A stretch of 32,692 nt of DNA. Origin: Thermoplasmatota archaeon (GTDB lineage: Archaea; Thermoplasmatota; Thermoplasmata; Thermoplasmatales; Thermoplasmataceae). Below are positions 8,406 to 16,133 of the stretch, one piece after another (position 1 is the first letter of the stretch; the number at the start of each line of letters is the position of its first letter). Both the position numbers and the translations under genes were made by a program. Location: positions 1 to 32,692 of the forward strand of contig JAMDBW010000053.1 in NCBI GenBank assembly GCA_023487765.1, given 5' to 3'. A model generated the notes under the pieces. The model worked only from the letters and a program-made list of their open reading frames with translations. It was not told the DNA's origin and ran no database searches.

Positions 8406-9545
8406 TCATTGTTTTCTGAAGAATTCTGATAATTTGTCCATGGCCTCTGAAATGATCTCGCTATCTCCGGAATAGGAAATTCTGAAGTGATTCTCTCCAT
8501 TCCTTCCGAAGACGGATCCGGGAAGAACGGCCACATTATATCGGGAAAGCAGCGACCTGCTCATTTCGATTGACTTAATTTTAAGGTTGTATTTCGGAAA
8601 TATATAGAAGGCACCTTCAACGCTGTTGACCTCTATATTTGGAATCTCCTTCAGTCTCCCGAATGCAAGATTCCTCTTCTCAAGGAATTCTTTCCTGAAT
8701 TCCTCAACCTCACGCTCCTGGCTGTTCAGTGCAACCGCCGAAGCGTGCTGTATGAACGGGGGGAAACAGGTGAAGGCGTGTTCCATAAATCTGGCCAGAA
8801 GCCTGATGAATTCTTTCTCCGCAACAACATATCCTGCTCTCCAGCCCGTCATTGAATAGCTCTTGGATAGAGTGAAAATACTTATGACCCTCCCGGGAGA
8901 GTCTTCAAGCGACCCGACAGATACATGCTGTTTATCATAAACCAGGTCCTCATAGGCCTCATCGCTGATGATCTTCAGGTTACTTTCAGAACAGAGAGAA
9001 TAGAGCTCCTCCAGCTCCCTCCTTCCATAGACTTTCCCTGTCGGATTGGAGGGAGTATTGATAATTATGGCTTTTGTGTTTTTGGAAATCTTCTTTTTAA
9101 TTTCGCCGATATTCAGTGAGTAGTCCGGGTTCAGGTTGTAGCTGACCGGTTTCAGGCCAGCAAGAATTGCCGGGTCGGAGTAGAAATACCCGGGATCCGG
9201 GATCAGGATCTCAGATCCGTGATCCCCGGCAAGTGCCATGAACGTGGCGTAAATAGACATCTTGCTTGCCAGGAAAATGGTGTTTTCCTCAGCACAATTT
9301 ATGCGATTCTTCCTGGCTACTTTTTTTACTATGGCTGATCTTACCTCCGGTATGCCGTATGAAGATGTATAGTGTGTCATGCCCGCATTCATGCCTTCCA
9401 GCGCAGCTTTTATGATATCCTTCGGTGTATCATAAACAGGTTCTCCTACGGCCAGAGAAAGAACTTTTTCCCCGGAGGCCTGTTTCTTAAGCACGAGATT
9501 TACTATTTCCAGCGTTGCAGAACCTTCAAGATCATGCAGGGACAT
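8406..9545 (-). CDS. Class I/II aminotransferase, aspartate aminotransferase-like
   Basis: This fold-type I PLP aminotransferase of about 379 residues has VGEP near the N-terminus, NTPSNPTGK (nucleotide-fold signature), SDEAYEDL and the PLP lysine K228 in FTLSKSYSMTGWRAGY. Placement before homoserine dehydrogenase makes aspartate a likely amino donor or product, but archaeal members of this family also use aromatic amino acids, so specificity is open. The ATG at 9545 has a TATA-like TTTTTAATA 25 bases upstream; a TTG at 9554 is in frame. The promoter lies just outside the left end of the insertion element, which may affect its expression. Confidence 0.9.
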   Translation of the reverse strand: MSLHDLEGSATLEIVNLVLKKQASGEKVLSLAVGEPVYDTPKDIIKAALEGMNAGMTHYTSSYGIPEVRSAIVKKVARKNRINCAEENTIFLASKMSIYATFMALAGDHGSEILIPDPGYFYSDPAILAGLKPVSYNLNPDYSLNIGEIKKKISKNTKAIIINTPSNPTGKVYGRRELEELYSLCSESNLKIISDEAYEDLVYDKQHVSVGSLEDSPGRVISIFTLSKSYSMTGWRAGYVVAEKEFIRLLARFMEHAFTCFPPFIQHASAVALNSQEREVEEFRKEFLEKRNLAFGRLKEIPNIEVNSVEGAFYIFPKYNLKIKSIEMSRSLLSRYNVAVLPGSVFGRNGENHFRISYSGDSEIISEAMDKLSEFFRKQ

Positions 9546-9565
9546 GGTATACAATCTTTAGAATG

Positions 9566-9574
9566 TATTAAAAA
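9566..9574 (-). promoter_or_regulatory. TATA-like box for the aminotransferase operon
   Basis: The minus strand reads TTTTTAATA, about 25 bases before the ATG at 9545, immediately beside the left terminal repeat of the mobile element (from 9581). Confidence 0.45.
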
Positions 9575-9580
9575 CTAGGG

Positions 9581-9604
9581 ACTGGTTTGCTGTGTTGAAT
9601 GAAT
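9581..9604 (+). repeat. Left terminal inverted repeat of the IS-like element
   Basis: Read inward this is ACTGGTTTGC followed by TGTGTTGAATGAAT; it pairs with the reverse complement of 11020-11043 with four mismatches. Confidence 0.7.
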
Positions 9605-9615
9605 ACATGAACAGA

Positions 9616-9924
9616 TTATAGCTTGAGCTGCTTCATTTCCTGCTCACCGGGAATAACCTTCCATGATCTGTATTCTGCCCCGTATTCCCGGACGAGTTCT
9701 TCCACCTTCTTCATGTCCTCTTCTCTTATCATTATGATACCTCTCTCATATACCACGGAAGGTATCTCTTCCAGCAGACCCTTCTTGTGCCTGTTGTACT
9801 GGCTGTAGTTTGAATACGTATCATAACCGTACAGTTTCCTGAAAAGGGAATTCACCCTGCTCTTTCTCCTCTTCCTGCTGTTGGTATAGGATGCGTGGAT
9901 CTTGATCAGTATTGAAGTCTTCAT
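9616..9924 (-). CDS. Unknown small basic protein inside the IS-like element
   Basis: From the ATG at 9924 the product has 102 residues (a TTG at 9939 adds five). I do not recognise it. It starts MKTSILIKIHAS, then has a very basic helix (RKRRKSRVNSLFRKLYGYD), a strand-rich middle (SVVYERGIIMI), an acidic-basic helix (REEDMKKVEELVREYG) and a last strand (YRSWKVIP). The order looks like strand-helix-strand-strand-helix-strand, a ferredoxin-like plan as in Cas2/VapD-type or other RNA-binding proteins; this is my reading, not an alignment. It lies within the terminal repeats and is divergent from the transposase, so it is probably a passenger or regulator of the element. Confidence 0.6.
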   Translation of the reverse strand: MKTSILIKIHASYTNSRKRRKSRVNSLFRKLYGYDTYSNYSQYNRHKKGLLEEIPSVVYERGIIMIREEDMKKVEELVREYGAEYRSWKVIPGEQEMKQLKL

Positions 9925-9964
9925 AAGAGAATAGAACAAGAGGGTTTATATGCTTTATCTCTAT

Positions 9965-9988
9965 AATACGGTGGTATACCACCGTATT
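9965..9988. promoter_or_regulatory. 24-bp perfect palindrome between divergent IS genes
   Basis: AATACGGTGGTA (9965-9976) is followed directly by its exact reverse complement (9977-9988). It lies 41 bases from the passenger gene ATG and 15 bases from the transposase ATG. It could be an operator for a dimeric repressor acting on both genes, a hairpin in the transposase leader hiding its start, or a DNA site used in transposition. Confidence 0.75.
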
Positions 9989-10002
9989 GGATGGAGTCGA
10001 CT

Positions 10003-10962
10003 ATGTCAAGATGGGGAAAACCTTACAAAGACCAGAGAAACTGGCCGGAATACAATGAACAGCTGGTGGTGAGGGGAGAGTTCTATCTGGACCTCGGATT
10101 CTCGAAGAACTGGAATTCAGATCTGAGGAAGATGAACGGATCCAGGAGAGGAGGACAGTTTGAATTCCCGGACTCACTGATAAAATGGCTGGTGATATGG
10201 AAGCAGCTCGTGGACTACCGTGGACTGGAAGGGATAACAAGGAAGCTGCATGAATACGGCCTCATACCGGATTATCCGGACTATACCACAATATGGCACC
10301 GCATCCATGATCTTGTTCCGGAGATAAGGATGCCTGATTACAGTGATCTCGATCCGGGATCAGACGGCACTGGATTGAAGACGTCAAATGCCGGAGAATA
10401 CCGCGTCCTGAAGTACGGCGATCCGGATGCGAGGAGGAAGAAGCATCTCGTTGTGGTGATCACGGCGGACGTGAAGACGAAGAAGATCATCGGCATTGAG
10501 GTGTACATTGAGGGAAAGGATCACTCTGAGCCCGATGCGGCCCGTAAGCATATCGGCGAAGTGATCGGCAAAGGATACAGTGTCAGGGAATTCTTTGGTG
10601 ACGGTGCTTTTGACACCAATGACATGTTCTCCTTCCCCGGAGTCAGGGGCATCAAGCCCATAATAAAGATCAGGAAGAACGCTTCCACGGATCGGTGCAG
10701 GGGAAGCAGGTACCGCAGGAAGGAGATAAGGGAATACCAGGAGAAAGGATACAGGAAACGGGCAGATGATAACGATTACGGGATGAGGTGGCCGGGAACA
10801 GAAGGGATCATCTCTGCCGTTAAGAGGAAGTTCGGAGAAAATACGGTATCCCGATCTGAGGAGGGCCTTCTTGCAGAGGGTTTTCAGAGGTTCTGGGCAT
10901 ACGACGAGATCAGGGAATACGGTGAGAGAAGAGCGGGAATGGAGGTGAAAGTGCAGGATTGA
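10003..10962 (+). CDS. DDE transposase (IS4/IS5-like)
   Basis: The 319-residue protein carries a DDE triad: D121 in SDGTGL, D200 in FGDGAFDTN, and E267 in GTEGIISAVKRKFGE, with the basic KRKFGE motif that follows the glutamate in this group. The middle segment KHLVVVITADVKTKKIIG is the usual beta-rich core. I chose the ATG at 10003 because GGAG lies six bases before it; the ATG at 9991 is in frame but lacks a site and abuts the palindrome. The gene ends 57 bases before the right terminal repeat. No frameshift or internal stop is present, so it is potentially functional. Confidence 0.88.
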   Translation: MSRWGKPYKDQRNWPEYNEQLVVRGEFYLDLGFSKNWNSDLRKMNGSRRGGQFEFPDSLIKWLVIWKQLVDYRGLEGITRKLHEYGLIPDYPDYTTIWHRIHDLVPEIRMPDYSDLDPGSDGTGLKTSNAGEYRVLKYGDPDARRKKHLVVVITADVKTKKIIGIEVYIEGKDHSEPDAARKHIGEVIGKGYSVREFFGDGAFDTNDMFSFPGVRGIKPIIKIRKNASTDRCRGSRYRRKEIREYQEKGYRKRADDNDYGMRWPGTEGIISAVKRKFGENTVSRSEEGLLAEGFQRFWAYDEIREYGERRAGMEVKVQD

Positions 10963-11019
10963 ACCCTGAGGACAGGCAGAAGGGAGTGATTCGGCGGGGA
11001 AATGAACCGGATATACGGG

Positions 11020-11043
11020 ATTCATTCAACAGAGCAGACTGGT
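11020..11043 (-). repeat. Right terminal inverted repeat of the IS-like element
   Basis: ATTCATTCAACAGAGCAGAC plus four more bases; reverse complement of the left repeat with four mismatches in 24. Confidence 0.7.
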
Positions 11044-11177
11044 TGTCAGAGCATTACCACCTGTTCCAGGTAACTGCTTCATGCAATGCCGGGGCTGCAC
11101 ACCTCTTATGGCAGCACGAATCATTCTTGATCAGGCGGTTCATCTGGCAAAAACAATGATATCCGGACTGTCGGCAG

Positions 11178-11188
11178 TTAACTTATAC
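11178..11188 (+). promoter_or_regulatory. TATA-like box for the enoyl-CoA hydratase gene
   Basis: TTAACTTATAC is centred about 26 bases before the ATG at 11210, fitting a leaderless start. The rest of the gap between the IS end and the gene (11044-11209) holds no gene I can support. Confidence 0.45.
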
Positions 11189-11209
11189 TTCGTAGGTCAT
11201 GCATAGTAC

Positions 11210-11965
11210 ATGAAAGACGTTACCATGAAAATAGATCAGACGCATGCGGAAATCACGCTGAACAGGCCGGAGAAGTTAAATGCCATTTCTCCTGAAATGC
11301 TGGATAAAATCATGGGGTTTATTTCAGAACTGGAGGAACGGAAGGAAGTCAGGGTGGTGATAATCCGGGGATCTGGAGGCAATTTCTCATCTGGAGCTGA
11401 TCTTGCCGGCATAGGAAGGTTCAGTTCAAGGGAGGCAATGCATTTCCATAGAAAAATGAACAGTCTTGCGCGTATGATGAACCACTCAGGAATGATTTTT
11501 ATTGCTGTTCTCGAAGGGTATGCGCTGGGTGGAGGATTTGAACTGTCACTGTCTGCAGACATCAGGATCTGTTCGTCCAGAGCGATCCTCGGGCAACCCG
11601 AAATAAAGATGGGACTGAATGCTGGAGCCGGAGGAAACGCGATATTGCCAAGAATAGCGGGAAGGGGGAATGCAATGTACATGGTTCTCACCGGAGAGAA
11701 GGTTAATGCCGAAAGGGCCAGGGAGCTTGGCATCGTTCAGGTAGTATGCAACGAGGATTCCATTGAAAGGGAAGTACTGAAACTTGTGGAAACAATATGC
11801 TCAGCACCGGAAATCAGCACAAGTATGGCTAAACTATCCATAAACGGTGCACAGGAATCCTCTGTAGACTATTCACTGGAAATCGAAGCGCTGGTTTTCT
11901 CAATGCTTGCAGATCGCCCTGAAGTCCGGGAGAGAATAAAGAAATTCCTGAAACAGGGGATCTAA
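11210..11965 (+). CDS. Enoyl-CoA hydratase/isomerase (crotonase family)
   Basis: The 251-residue crotonase-fold protein has both oxyanion-hole segments, FSSGADL (59-65) and ALGGGFEL (105-112), and both catalytic glutamates of true hydratases, E111 and E131 (GQPEIKMG). It probably adds water to a 2-enoyl-CoA; isomerase or lyase activity cannot be excluded. It opens the CoA-ester catabolic region and stands on its own promoter after the insertion element. The preceding IS and the run of CoA genes that follows give the impression of an acquired or mobile-prone accessory island, but codon use looks ordinary. Confidence 0.93.
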   Translation: MKDVTMKIDQTHAEITLNRPEKLNAISPEMLDKIMGFISELEERKEVRVVIIRGSGGNFSSGADLAGIGRFSSREAMHFHRKMNSLARMMNHSGMIFIAVLEGYALGGGFELSLSADIRICSSRAILGQPEIKMGLNAGAGGNAILPRIAGRGNAMYMVLTGEKVNAERARELGIVQVVCNEDSIEREVLKLVETICSAPEISTSMAKLSINGAQESSVDYSLEIEALVFSMLADRPEVRERIKKFLKQGI

Positions 11966-12054
11966 ATTCTTTGATCTGTATTTTTTCATGACCGTGCTTT
12001 GAGTGACGCATCGGATAATGGAATAGACTTCAGTGGAAATTTTTACAACAAAAC

Positions 12055-12063
12055 AGATAAATA
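12055..12063 (+). promoter_or_regulatory. TATA-like box for the MFS transporter gene
   Basis: AGATAAATA is centred about 28 bases upstream of the ATG at 12087, which is one reason for choosing that start over the one at 12033. Confidence 0.45.
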
Positions 12064-12086
12064 CTGTAAGGCGAATAAAGTCCACT

Positions 12087-13379
12087 ATGACTGATAATGT
12101 CAGTGCAGGAGATAATGGGAAAGCATCTTCACATATTTTCTGGGCAAGCTATTTTGGCTGGCTTCTGGACGGCTATGACACAACAATATATGCGTTCGTT
12201 CTTGTGGGAGCTCTTACGGCATTGGGGGTAACAGGTCTAAACATTCCTCACTTCGGACTGATATACTTTGCCATATTCCTGGCTGGCTGGGGGACCTCTT
12301 TCATTTTTGGCCCTCTTGCGGACAAGATCGGGCGAATGAACATTTTGGGTCTCTCGATTCTGCTGTATGCGATTGGAACATTCTTTTCCGGATTATCCTA
12401 TAATCTGGTTGAATTTGCCATAGCCAGGTTCATAGCAGGGCTTGGCCTTGGTGGAGAATGGTTCCTTGGAGGAACCAGCGTATCCGAAACTTTTCCTGAG
12501 GGAAAGAGACAGATCATGGCCGGCAGATTTCACAGCGGATGGTATCTTGGTTTCATCGTTGCCGCAATCACAACGCCTCTGCTCCTGCTTGTAACCAATT
12601 TCAGAGTAATATTCATGATCGGTATAATTCCAGCCGGACTGCTTGGTTACATAAGGCTAAAGGCCAAGGAACCGGAAGTATGGAAGACAAAGAAAGATAA
12701 GCATCCTGATAAAATGAACATGAAACTTTCGCTGAAGACCATCTTCTCGAAACAGTTCAGAAGAACTACCATAATTATGGTCCTGGTAATGATACCTGTG
12801 GTTACGGGACTTTACGGGGGAACTCTTTTTGCACCGACGGCCATAATAAATATGTCACACAATTTCAAGGGTGGACTGGCATTCCCGTGGAATGTGGTCC
12901 TGGGTGGCACCATAATTTCCTTCACCACACTGGTATTCTGCATACTGATGCCCTATATGGTCAGGGCAATTGGCAGGAAAGTCACATTGACAGTTTTCAT
13001 GATATTCATGATTCTCGGGCTCGTGATCGACTACGGCTTCATCTACAGCACGAACAATCTCAACCTCTTCCTGCCATTGCTTGCACTTCTTGGTATCGGG
13101 GGTGCTGATTTCTCTGTGTTTTCTCTCTGGGTTCCCGAAATATACCCGACAGAGGCAAGGGCTGGCGGATTTGGGATAATTACAACTGTGGCCAGGTACG
13201 TCGGAGCCGGTCTTGTGTTTCTTATAGCGTATCTCGCCGCTATTCTAAGCAACCTTGGTTATGCTCTGGCTCTTGCATCAATAGCCTTTGTAGTAGGAAT
13301 AATCGTGCTGCAGTTTGTCCATGAAGACAGGGACAAGGAGCTGGACAGGTCGGTGGAAATGGCACCGGCCTCAGAATAA
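12087..13379 (+). CDS. MFS transporter, organic-acid:H+ symporter-like
   Basis: A 430-residue twelve-helix major facilitator. FGWLLDGYDTTIYAF in helix 1 and GPLADKIGRMNIL in the first cytoplasmic loop are typical of the metabolite:H+ and aromatic-acid:H+ symporters; the helix-4/5 region GLGLGGEWFLGGTSVSE and the second-half loop VRAIGRKVTL are also canonical. Residues 1-18 of the longest frame (from 12033) are not typical, so I start at 12087. Import of the acid degraded by the neighbouring CoA enzymes is the natural inference; the substrate is not determinable. Confidence 0.88.
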   Translation: MTDNVSAGDNGKASSHIFWASYFGWLLDGYDTTIYAFVLVGALTALGVTGLNIPHFGLIYFAIFLAGWGTSFIFGPLADKIGRMNILGLSILLYAIGTFFSGLSYNLVEFAIARFIAGLGLGGEWFLGGTSVSETFPEGKRQIMAGRFHSGWYLGFIVAAITTPLLLLVTNFRVIFMIGIIPAGLLGYIRLKAKEPEVWKTKKDKHPDKMNMKLSLKTIFSKQFRRTTIIMVLVMIPVVTGLYGGTLFAPTAIINMSHNFKGGLAFPWNVVLGGTIISFTTLVFCILMPYMVRAIGRKVTLTVFMIFMILGLVIDYGFIYSTNNLNLFLPLLALLGIGGADFSVFSLWVPEIYPTEARAGGFGIITTVARYVGAGLVFLIAYLAAILSNLGYALALASIAFVVGIIVLQFVHEDRDKELDRSVEMAPASE

Positions 13380-13400
13380 TATTTATCACTTAAAAAAACA

Positions 13401-13411
13401 AAATAATAAAC
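13401..13411 (+). promoter_or_regulatory. TATA-like box for the CoA transferase gene
   Basis: AAATAATAAAC lies about 29 bases before the ATG at 13435. The gene has no Shine-Dalgarno site, consistent with its own leaderless transcript. Confidence 0.35.
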
Positions 13412-13434
13412 CATCCTTATTTTTACTGTTTATC

Positions 13435-14649
13435 ATGGCAATGCACTCTCCACTGGAAGGACTCAGGGTTATCGATCTGACGCAGGCAATGGCAGGGCCC
13501 ATGGCATCTATGCTTCTTGGAGACCTGGGTGCTGAAATAATAAAAGTCGAGCCCCCGTCAGGCGATCAGACAAGGTCCTGGGCCCCTCCTTACATAAATG
13601 GAATGTCCGCGTATTTCCTGAGCGCAAACAGGAACAAGAGGAGCATCGTTCTTGACCTGAAAAGCGAGGGTGGTAAGGAGGTCCTTGGAAGGCTGGTGAG
13701 AACCGCAGATGTTCTCATTGAGAATTTCAGGCCCGGGACCCTGGCAAAACTGGGGTTTGATTATGAAACAGTAAGGGGGATCAATCCGGAAATTATATAC
13801 TGCAGCCTCTCAGGATATGGCCAGAGCGGCCCACAGAAAAACTGGCCCGGATACGATCTCACAGTCCTAGCAAGCAGCGGTCTGATGAGCATTAACGGCG
13901 AGGAGGGAAGGCCGCCTGTGAAATTCGGCGTGCCCATAGCGGACATAACATCAGGAATGTTCGCTGACATAGCAATAATGTCTGCTCTTTACGAGAGAAA
14001 GGAAAGCGGGGAAGGACAGTATATAGATATGTCAATGCTCGACGGGAACTTCATGATCCTTACCCATCAGGCTTTCAGCTACTTCGCAACCGGAAAAAAT
14101 CCGAAGAAACTTGGATCAGCACATTCAAGCATTTCGCCATACCAGGTCTTTGAGGCATCGGACGGGTACATTGCCATCGCAGTGGGAACAGAGAAGTTGT
14201 GGGGCGAATTCTGCAGGTGCATAGACAGGGAAGACCTGATAGCGAACCCTCTTTTTGCCAGTAATGTTGAGAGAGTCAGAAACCGGGATGATCTGGTTCC
14301 TGAACTCAACAGAACATTCGCTTCAACACCAGTTGCACAACTTTTTGATAAGCTCCGGAAAGCAGGCATACCGGCTGCCCCGATAAATACGGTCGGTGAT
14401 GCCGTAAATAATGAACAGATTAAGCAGCGTGAAATGGTGACAGAGATATCGGCGCCTTATGGGGAGATACCAATGCTCGGCACGCCATTTAAGCTGTCAA
14501 GGACTCCCGGAAAGATCAGAAAGGCTCCACCAATGCTTGGAGAGGACACAGGTGATATTCTGAAATCACTGAATTTCACTCAGGAGGAAATTGAGAAAAT
14601 GAAATCTGCGGGTGCCATAAATAAGGACGTAAAGAACGACGTAAAATAG
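13435..14649 (+). CDS. CaiB/BaiF family (class III) CoA transferase
   Basis: From the ATG at 13435 the protein has 404 residues, normal for family III CoA transferases, which move CoA between carboxylates through an aspartyl anhydride. The opening GLRVIDLTQAMAGPMASMLLGDLGAEIIKVE is the family hallmark; D170 in PIADITSG matches the catalytic aspartate of formyl-CoA transferase; GEGQYIDMSMLD follows. Upstream extension into the MFS gene is open but not homologous. With a carrier just before it and hydratase, thiolase-like and SDR genes around, it likely loads the imported acid with CoA. It converges with the DUF35 gene, leaving three bases between stops. Confidence 0.94.
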   Translation: MAMHSPLEGLRVIDLTQAMAGPMASMLLGDLGAEIIKVEPPSGDQTRSWAPPYINGMSAYFLSANRNKRSIVLDLKSEGGKEVLGRLVRTADVLIENFRPGTLAKLGFDYETVRGINPEIIYCSLSGYGQSGPQKNWPGYDLTVLASSGLMSINGEEGRPPVKFGVPIADITSGMFADIAIMSALYERKESGEGQYIDMSMLDGNFMILTHQAFSYFATGKNPKKLGSAHSSISPYQVFEASDGYIAIAVGTEKLWGEFCRCIDREDLIANPLFASNVERVRNRDDLVPELNRTFASTPVAQLFDKLRKAGIPAAPINTVGDAVNNEQIKQREMVTEISAPYGEIPMLGTPFKLSRTPGKIRKAPPMLGEDTGDILKSLNFTQEEIEKMKSAGAINKDVKNDVK

Positions 14650-14652
14650 TGG

Positions 14653-14946
14653 CTAATTTCGAGGATTACACAAGGGGCCGTACTCATCTCCGGTGATCTC
14701 TATATCCTGTCCCTTTGATATCGGGGCAGTGGTTCTGCAGAATCCTCTTGTTCCCTTCGGCGTCTGGAAAAGCACCACTGAGTACTCATCAGGAAAAGGG
14801 GCGGGCGTGGCAATAAGGTGAACCACTTCTACGGCCTTTCCATTTTTCACGTCTGTCGTGACGATATCCTCCGATCCGCATTCCGGGCAAACAGCCCTTG
14901 AAAACAGAAATTCAGTTGAACATCTCATGCATTCATTGAATTTCAT
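14653..14946 (-). CDS. DUF35 zinc-ribbon/OB-fold partner of the thiolase-like protein
   Basis: The 97-residue protein has a rubredoxin-like zinc ribbon (C6, C9, C20, C23) followed by an OB-fold with PAPFPDEYSVVLFQT. DUF35 proteins bind CoA and form complexes with thiolases (the archaeal acetoacetyl-CoA thiolase/HMG-CoA synthase complex) or with cysteine-less thiolase-like aldolases (Ltp2-ChsH2 type in steroid catabolism). Its ATG overlaps the thiolase-like stop by four bases, so the two are translated together and most likely form a complex. Confidence 0.93.
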   Translation of the reverse strand: MKFNECMRCSTEFLFSRAVCPECGSEDIVTTDVKNGKAVEVVHLIATPAPFPDEYSVVLFQTPKGTRGFCRTTAPISKGQDIEITGDEYGPLCNPRN

Positions 14947-16085
14947 GGAACCACTCCGTACAGTATTGAGGTTGCATTGTTTCCAAAACCAGCCATGCTC
15001 AGGGAGAAACCGATTTCAGGATTCTTAACCTGCCTGCGTCCCGCCTGTCCGCTCAGCTGTAAATAGATTTCAGCGCTCTGAGCAACCCCGCTGGCGCCTA
15101 TGGGGTGCCCCTTTGAATTGAGCCCCCCACTGGTGTTTATCGGTAATTCTGCGCCAATTTCCGTCTCTCCGGTTTCAAGTGCTTTCCATCCCTCCCCTTT
15201 TCCAAAGAAACCGACATCCTCAGATTCCACAATCTCAAGGATAGATGCCATGTCGTGCAGTTCCGCAACGTCAACATCCTTTGGAGTCATGGAGGCTTTC
15301 CTGAACACTTTTGCGCTTGATTCCTTTACTGCATCTATGGCAACGAGCGAGTTCCTGAAGGTGATGGAAGAAGTACCGGAGGCAGCGCCGGTTGCAAGTA
15401 TCCTTACTGGCCTGCCGGTAAAGCTTTCAGACTCGGAATCAGAAGTCAGCAGCATGGAGACTGCTCCGTCACTCACAGGGCAGAATTCGAATATTCTCAA
15501 AGGATCTGCTATAACTTTGGAGTTCATGACCTTATCAAGAGTCACTTCTGACTGGAAATGAGCATAGGGATTCAGGGAACCATTGTGGTGATTCTTTACT
15601 GCAACACCGGCAATACTTTCCCTGCTTGGTGAAAATTCATTCATGTAGGTCCTGGTCATGAAAGCTGCAAGAGACGGAAGGGATAAACCTCCCGCCCTCT
15701 CCTCAGGCGGGAGAAGCGATGCTATAATTCTGGTGGAATTTTTTGTCGGGTAACCGGTCATTTTCTCAACTCCAAGAACAAGTACTCTTTCCGCTTCCCC
15801 GGAATCTATCAGGGCTCTTGCAACCAGAACGGCGCTCCCCCCACTACCACTTGTGTTATCAACTCTTACTGAGGGCACAGAATCCATGGAAAGGTGGGTT
15901 GTTATCAGATTATTAAGTCCGGAAATTTCGTTGAATTCCCCGGAATAGGAGTTTGAAACAACCAGAAAATCCACGTCTTTCCCGTATTTGCGAGTGACAG
16001 GAAGGGCGGCTTCCCTGCTCAGGGAAAAGATATCCTCCTCTCTTTTACCGAATTTGGCGAAATTTGCAGCAACTATGGAAGTCAT
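14943..16085 (-). CDS. Thiolase-like protein lacking the nucleophilic cysteine
   Basis: The 380-residue thiolase-fold protein is of the SCP-x/archaeal type. The late motifs are intact: a histidine in ELHDMAS and GGLNSKGHPIGASG with the catalytic His. At the nucleophile position, where relatives have NNCSTG or AACASG, this protein reads DNTSGSGGSA, placing S79 (codon 15849-15851, AGT) instead of Cys. A true thiolase cannot run its covalent chemistry without it. Family knowledge: thiolase-like retro-aldolases such as Ltp2 lack this Cys and pair with DUF35 proteins, as here. The protein may thus be an aldolase/lyase. No HMG-CoA synthase gene is adjacent, so a mevalonate role is less likely. It starts at the ATG at 16085. 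Confidence 0.88.
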   Translation of the reverse strand: MTSIVAANFAKFGKREEDIFSLSREAALPVTRKYGKDVDFLVVSNSYSGEFNEISGLNNLITTHLSMDSVPSVRVDNTSGSGGSAVLVARALIDSGEAERVLVLGVEKMTGYPTKNSTRIIASLLPPEERAGGLSLPSLAAFMTRTYMNEFSPSRESIAGVAVKNHHNGSLNPYAHFQSEVTLDKVMNSKVIADPLRIFEFCPVSDGAVSMLLTSDSESESFTGRPVRILATGAASGTSSITFRNSLVAIDAVKESSAKVFRKASMTPKDVDVAELHDMASILEIVESEDVGFFGKGEGWKALETGETEIGAELPINTSGGLNSKGHPIGASGVAQSAEIYLQLSGQAGRRQVKNPEIGFSLSMAGFGNNATSILYGVVP

Positions 16086-16110
16086 TTACAACTGCAATAA
16101 TGAATGAGTT

Positions 16111-16120
16111 CATAATAAAA
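16111..16120 (-). promoter_or_regulatory. TATA-like box for the thiolase-like/DUF35 operon
   Basis: The minus strand reads TTTTATTATG about 30 bases before the ATG at 16085; no Shine-Dalgarno site is seen. Confidence 0.35.
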
Positions 16121-16133
16121 TATCAGGTGAGGT

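Larger units (their letters stand above)
9581..11043. mobile_element. IS-like element with transposase and divergent passenger gene
   Basis: About 1.46 kb bounded by imperfect inverted repeats (9581-9604 and 11020-11043; 20 of 24 positions match, the inner GTnTGCTnTGTTGAATGAAT best conserved). It contains a DDE transposase on the plus strand and a small gene on the minus strand, back to back around a 24-bp perfect palindrome. The transposase is intact, so the element may be active. I found no convincing target-site duplication, so the exact outer ends are uncertain by several bases. The transposase type suggests the IS4/IS5 group of families. Confidence 0.75.

Noticed and set aside
10384-11025. 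Long open frame opposite the transposase gene
   Set aside because: It is the mirror frame of a G+C-biased coding sequence, with no start signal or known motif.
11081-11206. Short open frame after the IS right end, ending NLYFVGHA
   Set aside because: No ribosome site, no recognisable motif, and it overlaps the TATA box of the next gene; more likely chance, though a remnant of a gene cut by the element cannot be excluded.
13315-13434. Upstream extension of the CoA transferase into the MFS gene
   Set aside because: The extra 40 residues are an out-of-frame reading of the MFS C-terminus and A-rich spacer; the family starts at about 13435.
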